A DNA stretch of 49,142 nucleotides, from positions 1-49,142 of the forward strand of contig JAZSLZ010000040.1 of assembly GCA_045535635.1 (NCBI GenBank), read 5' to 3'. The first letter of the stretch is position 1, and every line of letters starts with the position of its first letter. The notes beneath the pieces are model-generated. The model ran no database searches. It was given only the letters and a program-made list of their open reading frames with translations, and was not told the origin of the DNA. This document shows positions 43,186 through 49,142 of this stretch, piece after piece. The translations under genes and the position numbers were made by a program. This DNA comes from RGIG8700 sp045535635. GTDB taxonomy: Bacteria; Bacillota; Clostridia; RGIG6154.

Positions 43186-44711
43186 CGAATTGAAGCCACT
43201 TTTATCTCCTTTTCGCAAAGGATCAAGTAACAATCTCCAACCTTTTCAACTCTTATTCTTTTACCCATATATTCTTCTTTTTGACAAAATTCTTTGAACA
43301 CTTCTTTTTCAAGTGGTTCATAAAGTTTTTCAGGAAGAGATGTTTTTTCGTTGTTAATCATAAAATCAAGCACAAGCGGAAGCTTTGATTTTTCACCAAA
43401 ATACTCATATAAAAATACATATAGAGCAGTTTTTGACAAAGGCGCTTCTTTTTCTCTGAGCCACAGCTTTTCACCGATGTCAGAAAAGGTTTCAAAAGGT
43501 TTTTCTATTAGCTCAAGAGTGTTTTCAAAAGCCTTGGAATTATAAATTCTGTCAACTGCGTTTTCACATCTTTTAAGTTTAATTATTTTCTCTTTGCTCA
43601 TTGTGTTTGTCGCTAAAACTTCGTATGGTGCAAAAGATGTTGTAACTATTCCGTACTTTTCCGCATCCTTTTTAAGCTTTGTATTGTGAAGAAGCTTTAA
43701 AAATCCAAGCTGAAGCATATCAGGTTTCATTGAGTACGCATAATCAAAACCTGCTTTAAAGGTTTCATAGGTTTCCATAGGAAGTCCTGCAATAAGGTCT
43801 GTGTGCAGATGTACCTTCTTTGGAATTTTCATTATTCTTTCTTTCACTTTTTCAAGGTCATAAACCCTGGAAATGGCTTTCATTGTTTCAAAGTTTGTGG
43901 TTTGTATTCCTGCTTCAACCTGAACAAAATCACTTGCTTTCTCAAGAAGAGCTATAAACTTATCCGAAAGAAGCTGAGGTGCAATTTCAAAGTGGAAATG
44001 TGTTCCCTTTGTTTTGCTTATTATATATTCAAGTATTTCACAGGCTCTTTCATCATTTTCATTGAATGTTCTGTCCACGAATTTAACAAGCTTTACATTG
44101 TTTTCTATAAAGAAATCAATGCCTTTTTTCACATAATCCATTGAGAAAAAGCGTGTTTTCCCCTGACTTGATGAAAGACAATAACTGCAATTAAAAATGC
44201 ATCCTCTTGAGGTTTCAAAATAAATAATTTTATTTTCAAGTGCTTTTAAATCTTCTTTTTTATATGGAAATTCAAGTTTTGTTAAGTCAACAGGAACTTC
44301 TGCATTTTCTCCGTTTCTGTAAACCAGATTCGGGATTTCTTCAAAGCTTTTTCCGTCACAAAGAGCTTTTGTTGCGTACTCGCCCTCACCTTTTACAACA
44401 CCGTCTATAAAATCATTTTTAAGAATATTTTTACTGTTATATCCTGCTTCAGGTCCGCCAAAAATAATAAGAGTATCCCTTACAGACTTTATCATTGAGG
44501 CAAGTCTTAAAGCATACTCTATGTTCCAGATATATGTAGAAAAACAAAGTATTTCAAAGTCTTTTTCACAGAGCTTTGAAAATACTGAAAAGATATCGTC
44601 ATTTATACTGCATTCAAAAATTTCGCATCCTGAAAACTCCCTGAAGTATCTGACTGCAAGGGAGGAATGAGAATATTTTGAATTCATTGCAACTATACAT
44701 ACTTTTTTCAA
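43182..44711 (-). CDS. B12-binding-type radical SAM protein (DUF4080-like)
   Basis: Predicted cobalamin-domain radical SAM enzyme of unknown substrate. TTG 44711 is preferred (509 residues) because AGGTG lies six bases before it; the frame extends to GTG 44720 without a ribosome-binding site. Residues 1-130 form a Rossmann-type B12-binding-like domain (KKVCIVAMNSKYSHSSLAV, IIFGGPEAGYN) without the DxHxxG cobalamin motif. The radical SAM cysteines are C171, C175 and C178 in SRGCIFNCSYC. The C-terminal part (about 360-505) is family specific. It is transcribed toward purE, which has its own promoter. Confidence 0.87.
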   Translation of the reverse strand: MKKVCIVAMNSKYSHSSLAVRYFREFSGCEIFECSINDDIFSVFSKLCEKDFEILCFSTYIWNIEYALRLASMIKSVRDTLIIFGGPEAGYNSKNILKNDFIDGVVKGEGEYATKALCDGKSFEEIPNLVYRNGENAEVPVDLTKLEFPYKKEDLKALENKIIYFETSRGCIFNCSYCLSSSQGKTRFFSMDYVKKGIDFFIENNVKLVKFVDRTFNENDERACEILEYIISKTKGTHFHFEIAPQLLSDKFIALLEKASDFVQVEAGIQTTNFETMKAISRVYDLEKVKERIMKIPKKVHLHTDLIAGLPMETYETFKAGFDYAYSMKPDMLQLGFLKLLHNTKLKKDAEKYGIVTTSFAPYEVLATNTMSKEKIIKLKRCENAVDRIYNSKAFENTLELIEKPFETFSDIGEKLWLREKEAPLSKTALYVFLYEYFGEKSKLPLVLDFMINNEKTSLPEKLYEPLEKEVFKEFCQKEEYMGKRIRVEKVGDCYLILCEKEIKVASIR

Positions 44712-44744
44712 ATTAATCACCTTTTACATTTTAACACAAAGAAC

Positions 44745-44773
44745 TTGCAAACACAACAGAAAAAGTGTATAAT
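44745..44773 (+). promoter_or_regulatory. Sigma-A promoter for the HisRS-like gene
   Basis: TTGCAA (44745-44750), a 17-base spacer ending GTG, and TATAAT (44768-44773), 33 bases before the ATG. Confidence 0.8.
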
Positions 44774-44806
44774 TATATATATTTTTAACGAAAGGTTGAT
44801 GACTTT

Positions 44807-45631
44807 ATGTCCATATCAGGAATGAAATGTAAATTATACAGAAAAATAGAAGATACAATTACAAAAGTAGTTGAGTCATATACTTTCGGTGAAATTATGA
44901 CCGATGCTAAAGATTGCCTTGTTAAAGAATGCATAAAAGCAGTTAAACAAGACCTTACAGACGAAATTTTTCCCGTAAGACTTTTAAACAAATGCAAAAA
45001 AGAAAGACTTGTTGCAGTTATTGCAGGTGAAGAAAGCATAAGAGCAGATGCAGAGATTTTATCTCTTTCAATTAACTCTCTTATTGCCGCAGGTATTAAA
45101 GAATTTAAAATTACTCTAAGCCATAAAGGAAAAGATGATGATAAGGTTGAAGAGCTTTTTGAAATACTAGAAAGCTACGGTCTTTCTGATTTTATTGATG
45201 TTGACTTTGATTATGAGGGAACTGCTCTTTCAAATTCATTTGTTTTTGAATGCAAATATGATGACAAGGTTATTTTAAGAGGTGGTAAGGGTTTTGACGG
45301 TTTTGCTTTCAGTTATGTTAGCTTTATGCCGGTTGAACTTACTGAAATTATTTTTAATTCAAAAATAAAAGAGCTTTCAGATCTTCCTGTTGCAGTTGTT
45401 GCATCAACATCTCCTGCAGACTCTTATAAAATCGCTTTCGGCTTAAGAGCGCAGGGTCTTAATGTTCGTGAATATTTAAAAACAACTTCAATGGTTGATG
45501 CTATCGAATACACAGAAGCTCTCGGCTCAACTATTATAATCTGGGTTGCTAGAGATAAAATTGTTATGAAAAACATTAAAACAGGCGAAATGAGCGAAAC
45601 CACCGCAGAAAAACTCCTCGGCGGTAAATAA
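44807..45631 (+). CDS. HisRS/HisZ-like paralogue lacking much of the catalytic core
   Basis: A 274-residue protein that I read as derived from histidyl-tRNA synthetase or the HisZ regulator. The N-terminus (LYRKIEDTITKVVESYTFGEIMT) matches the start of the class II core; ESIRADAEILSLSINSLIAAGIKEFKITLSHKG matches the HisRS motif with ADAE; SNSFVFECKYDDKVILRGGKGFDGFA matches the DYYTG..FE...GGRYD region but with the DYYTG lost. The C-terminal 80 residues look like the anticodon-binding domain (PVAVVASTSPADSYKIAFGLRAQGLNVREY ... AIEYTEALGSTIIIWV). Motif 2 (RPEGT...R) is absent and motif 3 is not evident, so aminoacylation is unlikely. It is monocistronic. The relationship is remote, hence the moderate confidence. 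Confidence 0.6.
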   Translation: MSISGMKCKLYRKIEDTITKVVESYTFGEIMTDAKDCLVKECIKAVKQDLTDEIFPVRLLNKCKKERLVAVIAGEESIRADAEILSLSINSLIAAGIKEFKITLSHKGKDDDKVEELFEILESYGLSDFIDVDFDYEGTALSNSFVFECKYDDKVILRGGKGFDGFAFSYVSFMPVELTEIIFNSKIKELSDLPVAVVASTSPADSYKIAFGLRAQGLNVREYLKTTSMVDAIEYTEALGSTIIIWVARDKIVMKNIKTGEMSETTAEKLLGGK

Positions 45632-45634
45632 AAA

Positions 45635-45654
45635 GCTTTTCCGCAAGGAAAAGC
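45635..45654 (+). terminator. Hairpin after the HisRS-like gene
   Basis: GCTTTTCC (45635-45642) and GGAAAAGC (45647-45654) with a GCAA tetraloop, three bases after the stop. There is no T-run, only AT-rich sequence, so termination would be weak. Confidence 0.5.
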
Positions 45655-45657
45655 CAC

Positions 45658-45703
45658 AATAATTATTAATTATTAATTATTCATCATCCATTATTAATTA
45701 ATT
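45658..45703. repeat. AT-rich simple repeat
   Basis: Irregular repetition of ATTATTA and TAATTATT units between the hairpin and the structured repeat. No gene signal. Possibly replication slippage. Confidence 0.5.
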
Positions 45704-45706
45704 TAA

Positions 45707-45756
45707 GAAAACCACCCAAAGGTGGTTTTCGGTAGAACGCATTTTTGCATTCTGCA
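45707..45756. repeat. 50-base direct repeat, left copy
   Basis: Begins with the 10-base-pair hairpin GAAAACCACC/GGTGGTTTTC (45707-45716, 45721-45730) and ends in GCATTTTTGCATTCTGCA. The right copy (45834-45883) differs at one position, in the hairpin loop (CAAA versus TAAA context). Confidence 0.9.
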
Positions 45757-45883
45757 GATTCAAAAATGCAGGTATATTTTGACAAAATCCGTCGTAGCAT
45801 ATTGTAATATGTAAGACAGGATTTTGTTAAAAAGAAAACCACCTAAAGGTGGTTTTCGGTAGAACGCATTTTTGCATTCTGCA
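45757..45883 (-). repeat. Structured dispersed repeat, copy 2
   Basis: Same architecture as 34426-34560: a CAAAAATGCAGGTATATTTTG segment, then a hairpin with arms ACAAAATCC-GTC and GAC-GGATTTTGT (45782-45793, 45815-45827, one bulged A at 45818) around the shared core with GTAGCATATTGTAATATGT (45793-45815, 22 of 23 bases identical to copy 1), then TTAAAAAG, a second hairpin AAAACCACC/GGTGGTTTT, and a GCATTTTTGC tail. The arms of copies 1 and 2 differ in sequence but both pair. On the minus strand the second hairpin is followed by TTTTT. Confidence 0.7.
45834..45883. repeat. 50-base direct repeat, right copy
   Basis: 49 of 50 bases match 45707-45756. The two copies bracket the core hairpin of the structured repeat. 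The near-identity indicates a recent duplication or selection on both copies. No gene lies in 45632-45960. Confidence 0.9.
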
Positions 45884-45960
45884 AGGGGGTATATAGTGTT
45901 ACCTTGTGAGGTATTAATATTATTGACTAAAAAATTGTTATTTATACATTGGAGGATAAA

Positions 45961-47274
45961 ATGAAATTTTATTTTACAGTTTTTGTTTGTAAAATTTTTA
46001 TATTTTTGCTTAAGCTTTTAGGTAAAAAAGCAACCTCGGCACCGGGGAAACTTGCTTTTAAGCTTTATCCTGATATTTTAAAGGAATATCAGGGCAGAGT
46101 TAAGAAGGAAATTATTGCGGTTATGGGAACCAACGGCAAAACCACTACCAATAATTTACTTGCCGATTATTTTGAGGAAGCAGGGTTTAATGTGGTTTGC
46201 AACAGAATTGGTGCAAATATGGACGAAGGCTCACTTGTTGCGTTTTTAAACAAGACTTCTTTATTCGGAAGAACAAATATTGATTATGCTTGTCTTGAAA
46301 TGGACGAGGGATGGGCAGAATACATTTTAAATTTCATCACACCGCACAAAATTTTAATTACAAATCTTTTCAATGATCAGCTTGACAGATACGGAAGCAT
46401 TGAAAACACAATTGAATTTTTAAAGAAAGCCATAAGAAAAGCACCAAACTGTGTTTTGGTTTTAAATGCAGATGATCCTATTACCTGTTCACTTGCAACA
46501 GAGTTTGAAAATGAAAAAATCTATTACGGAATAAACGAAAAAACAAGCGAAGCAGAAGGCGTTCTAAAAGAAGGTAAAAACTGTTTTATATGCGGACAGC
46601 CTCTTGAATATGAAATGAGACATTTCAATCAGCTTGGAACATATAAATGCAGTTGCGGTTTTATGCGACCTGATGCTAAATATACTGCTAAAGACATTTC
46701 ACTTTTCCCTGCCCTTGATTTTACACTTGATGGTTTCGGACCTCTTTCTTTAAATTCTAGAGGACTTTACAATATTTATAATGTTCTTGCTTCTTTCTCG
46801 GTTGCAGACTTATGCGGTGTTTCTTTTGAAGCAGTTAAAAGCTCTCTCGAAAAATTCAAGCCACAGACAGGCAGAATGGAAAAACTTTCAGTTAACGGAA
46901 AAGAGGCATATCTTTTACTTGCCAAAAATCCTGCAGGTTTTAATGTTTCAATTTCTGCTATTTCGTCAGACACAAGAAAGAAAGATATTTATCTTGCAAT
47001 CAACAACAGAATCTCAGACGGTGTTGATGTTTCATGGCTTAAAGATGTAGACTTCTCTCCCCTTATAAATGAAAACACTCTTTCATTTACCCTTGCAGGA
47101 ACAAGAGCAGAAGATGCAAAGATAAGACTTGAAGAACAAAATGCAGTCAACTGCATCTCTTTTGATGATATGAAAACTGCAATAGAAAGCATATCCAAAA
47201 ACAGCAAAGGCGATGTAATCTACTTCCTTGCAAACTATACTGCACTTTATGAGACGAAAGAGTTTTTGAGTTAG
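45961..47274 (+). CDS. murT: Lipid II isoglutaminyl synthase subunit MurT
   Basis: Mur-ligase-like ATP-dependent subunit that with glutaminase GatD amidates D-Glu of lipid II. The start is ATG 45961 (437 residues) with GGAGG five bases before; the longer TTG reading would include the ribosome-binding site. Motifs: VMGTNGKTTTNNLLADYF (55-72), EMDEGWAEYIL, TNLFNDQLDRYG, a zinc ribbon (C208, C211, C230, C232), and the MurT-specific C-terminal DUF1727 domain with NNRISDGVDVSWLKDVDF. The N-terminus is hydrophobic (residues 3-20), as often in MurT. gatD, nearly always the next gene, is absent here; the next gene is mfd on the other strand. Confidence 0.93.
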   Translation: MKFYFTVFVCKIFIFLLKLLGKKATSAPGKLAFKLYPDILKEYQGRVKKEIIAVMGTNGKTTTNNLLADYFEEAGFNVVCNRIGANMDEGSLVAFLNKTSLFGRTNIDYACLEMDEGWAEYILNFITPHKILITNLFNDQLDRYGSIENTIEFLKKAIRKAPNCVLVLNADDPITCSLATEFENEKIYYGINEKTSEAEGVLKEGKNCFICGQPLEYEMRHFNQLGTYKCSCGFMRPDAKYTAKDISLFPALDFTLDGFGPLSLNSRGLYNIYNVLASFSVADLCGVSFEAVKSSLEKFKPQTGRMEKLSVNGKEAYLLLAKNPAGFNVSISAISSDTRKKDIYLAINNRISDGVDVSWLKDVDFSPLINENTLSFTLAGTRAEDAKIRLEEQNAVNCISFDDMKTAIESISKNSKGDVIYFLANYTALYETKEFLS

Positions 47275-47327
47275 GAGTGAGGAGTTAGCAGTTATAATTC
47301 CTAATTCCTAACTTCTAACTCCTAACT
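47269..47327. repeat. GTTAGGAG-type inverted repeat at the murT end
   Basis: AGTTAGGAGTGAGGAGTTAG (47269-47288) and CTAACTTCTAACTCCTAACT (47308-47327) pair at 18 of 20 positions and are followed by TTTTTCTC. The murT stop codon (47272-47274) is in the left arm. Such repeats built of GTTAGGAG units recur in clostridial genomes and may terminate transcription here. Confidence 0.6.
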
Positions 47328-47390
47328 TTTTCTCTGCTTTACACTCAATCCACTTTACAGAAAATATAAAATATTTCCCATAAATTGTTG

Positions 47391-47425
47391 ATAAAAGTTT
47401 TCCCAAGATTGTGGAAAACTTTTAT
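47391..47425 (+). terminator. Hairpin in the murT-mfd intergenic region
   Basis: ATAAAAGTTTTCC (47391-47403) pairs perfectly with its complement at 47413-47425 over a 9-base loop, followed by TTTTATAGC. It may be a back-up terminator for murT; it also carries one of three DnaA-box-like words. The rest of 47275-47574 contains no gene. Confidence 0.5.
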
Positions 47426-47522
47426 TTTATAGCTTGTTTTTGGCTATTTTCTGGGGAAAACTCAGTGGATAACTGTAAAAAATGGTGGAAAACCTTATTT
47501 TACAAGCTATCTGTTTTATGCC

Positions 47523-47560
47523 AAAAAACATCCCTGTAAAGCATATTGCTTTACAGGGAT
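47523..47560 (-). terminator. Terminator after mfd
   Basis: Minus strand ATCCCTGTAAAGCA (47560-47547) pairs with its perfect complement (47543-47530), a 14-base-pair stem with a three-base loop, followed by GTTTTTTGG. It lies just after the mfd stop. Confidence 0.9.
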
Positions 47561-47574
47561 TTCTGTGGGAAATA

Positions 47575-49142
47575 TCATAAATTTATGGTTTGAAGCATAG
47601 ATTTTATGTTGCCCAAAAGTTGATTTTTTATCATTTTTGATGGCTTGTAAATAAGAGTGGTCTGATTTTTTGAATTTGAAAAATAGTACTCAACTCTGTT
47701 CTTTGAAACAAAATCAAACAGTTTTTGCATAGGTGAATTTGATGTTAATTTGAACAGTACCATATCACCTTTCTGAACCACATCAGAGATTGAAAGCTTT
47801 TTGGCAATATCTTTTATGATAACACTTTCAATTAAATTATCAACCGCAGTTGGCAGTTTTCCAAAACGGTCCTCAATTTCATTTTTCATATCAATGGCTT
47901 CTTCTTCGTTTGCGATTGAAGCAATTGCTTTATAAACATCAATTCTTGTTTTTCTGTCTGTTATATAAGTTTCAGGAATGAAACAGTTAATACTTAAATC
48001 AATTGAAACAGGTGTTTCCTCAATAGGATCACTGTTGTTTTTAATCTTATCTACCGCTTCTTTTAAAAGGTCGCAGTAAAGCTCATAGCCAACCTGATTT
48101 ATGTGTCCGTGCTGTCTTGTTCCGAGCACACTACCTGCCCCTCTTATTTCAAGGTCTCGCATTGCGATTTTTATACCTGAACCAAATTCTGTGAATTCTT
48201 TAATTGCTTTAAGTCTTTTTTCTGCAACTTCATCTATGATTTTATCTCTGCGAACTGTTAAATAGGCATAGGCAAGTCTTGAAGATCTTCCTACTCTTCC
48301 CCTTAACTGATAAAGCTGAGAAAGACCGAATTTATCTGCATCTTCTATTATTATTGTGTTAATGTTTGGCATATCAAGTCCTGTTTCAATAATAGTTGTG
48401 CAGATTAAAATATCATACTCTTTGTTTAAAACTCCGAGCATAATTGTTTCAAGCTCTGTTTCGCTCATTTTACCGTGTGCGACTGCAATCCTTGCTTCCG
48501 GCACAAGCTTATTTATTTTTCCTGCAACAGACTCAATATTTTCAACTCTGTTGTGAAGATAATAAACCTGACCGCCTCTTGCCATTTCTCTTGTTATGGC
48601 AGTTTTTATAGCTTCGCTGTTATATTCCATAACATAGGTCTGTACAGGATGTCTGTCTTCAGGCGGATCGCTTAAAACACTCATATCACGAAGTCCGTTC
48701 ATTGCCATATTAAGTGTTCTTGGTATTGGTGTTGCAGATAAAGTTAAAACATCAACATTAGTTTTCATTGCCTTTATTTTTTCTTTGTGCTTAACACCGA
48801 ATCTTTGTTCTTCGTCTATGATAAGAAGTCCTAAATCCTTAAACTTAATATCGTCCTGAATAATTCTGTGTGTTCCTATTATAATATCAACTTTACCTTT
48901 TTTAAGGTCTTCTATAATCTGTGTTTGTTGCTTTTTATTTCTGAATCTGCTTAACATTTCAACCTTAACGGGAAAATCCTTCATTCTGTTTACGAAAGAG
49001 TCGTACTGTTGTTGTGCAAGAAGGGTTGTTGGCACTAAATATGCAACCTGCTTTGAGTCCATAACAGCCTTAAATGCACCTCTTATTGCAATTTCTGTTT
49101 TACCGTAGCCAACATCACCGCATATAAGACGGTCCATAGGTT
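47575..49142 (-). CDS. mfd: Transcription-repair coupling factor Mfd, C-terminal part (cut by window end)
   Basis: DNA translocase that removes stalled RNA polymerase and recruits UvrABC. The visible 522 residues start in the first helicase domain with PMDRLICGDVGYGKTEIAIRG (Walker A), then the DEEQRFGV box, LSATPIPRTLNMAM, the second helicase lobe (VYYLHNRVENIE, IETGLDMPNINTIIIEDADKFGLSQLYQLRGRVGRS) and the C-terminal regulatory domain (CFIPETYITDRKTRIDVYK). The UvrB-like and RNAP-binding domains lie beyond the window end. The stop is at 47575, right before a strong terminator. Nothing unusual. Confidence 0.96.
   Translation of the reverse strand, partial: PMDRLICGDVGYGKTEIAIRGAFKAVMDSKQVAYLVPTTLLAQQQYDSFVNRMKDFPVKVEMLSRFRNKKQQTQIIEDLKKGKVDIIIGTHRIIQDDIKFKDLGLLIIDEEQRFGVKHKEKIKAMKTNVDVLTLSATPIPRTLNMAMNGLRDMSVLSDPPEDRHPVQTYVMEYNSEAIKTAITREMARGGQVYYLHNRVENIESVAGKINKLVPEARIAVAHGKMSETELETIMLGVLNKEYDILICTTIIETGLDMPNINTIIIEDADKFGLSQLYQLRGRVGRSSRLAYAYLTVRRDKIIDEVAEKRLKAIKEFTEFGSGIKIAMRDLEIRGAGSVLGTRQHGHINQVGYELYCDLLKEAVDKIKNNSDPIEETPVSIDLSINCFIPETYITDRKTRIDVYKAIASIANEEEAIDMKNEIEDRFGKLPTAVDNLIESVIIKDIAKKLSISDVVQKGDMVLFKLTSNSPMQKLFDFVSKNRVEYYFSNSKNQTTLIYKPSKMIKNQLLGNIKSMLQTINL

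Noticed and set aside
45658..45883. Possible CRISPR array because of repeated units
   Set aside because: Only two 50-base repeats separated by 77 bases that form a hairpin; no regular spacers and no cas genes.

Overview
The window is AT-rich chromosomal DNA from an anaerobic low-GC Firmicute, most likely class Clostridia. The grounds are conserved gene orders (dxs-tlyA-nadK-argR-recN; cysE-cysS-mrnC), a CarD-type regulator next to radA, MurT, an SLH-anchored surface protein, a glycyl radical enzyme (oxygen-sensitive chemistry), strong GGAGG ribosome-binding sites with frequent TTG/GTG starts, and sigma-A promoters with 17-base spacers. I see no rRNA, tRNA, CRISPR array, prophage or intact insertion sequence. 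I cannot name the genus.

Layout. 1-4443 (minus): isoprenoid/RNA-methylation/NADP/arginine-repressor/repair operon dxs-tlyA-nadK-argR-recN (recN cut by the window start). 4553-6959 (plus): serine biosynthesis serC-serA behind a promoter with two operator-like palindromes and followed by a strong terminator. 7059-12023: a 1654-residue secreted SLH protein built of five repeated beta-solenoid modules. 12081-19373 (plus): a compact operon holding the whole t6A tRNA-modification set (tsaE, tsaB, tsaC, tsaD) plus rimI, rpiB and a dCMP-deaminase-like gene, ending in a short, unusual glycyl radical enzyme and its activase. 19404-19765 (minus): a promoter, a strongly structured leader RNA, an intrinsic terminator and a 54-residue protein. 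19827-21343 (minus): DUF1292 protein and a membrane GT2 glycosyltransferase. 21505-26115 (plus): radA, carD-like, hexapeptide acyltransferase, heparinase II/III-like protein. 26124-32874 (minus): trpB-ridA pair, split transketolase with a YitT-type membrane protein, and cysE-cysS-mrnC. 33039-34280 (plus): Y-family polymerase. 34555-43117 (minus): purine operon purE-purF-purM-purN-purD-purL, where the PurF lacks its glutaminase nucleophile and purC/purH are absent. 43182-44720 (minus): B12-type radical SAM protein. 44807-45631 (plus): eroded HisRS/HisZ-like paralogue. 45961-47274 (plus): murT without gatD beside it. 47575-49142 (minus): C-terminal part of mfd.

The most interesting items are: (i) the glycyl radical enzyme/activase pair with an atypical active site (ACWE; RIWGWS); (ii) the structured leader RNA with its small protein; (iii) a dispersed structured repeat present twice (34426-34560 and 45707-45883), whose loops are conserved while its stem arms differ but still pair; (iv) a glutaminase-dead PurF in the main purine operon; (v) tandem operators at serC; (vi) a stand-alone TrpB paired with RidA; (vii) the five-module SLH beta-solenoid protein. 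All function calls come from reading motifs; no database search was run.
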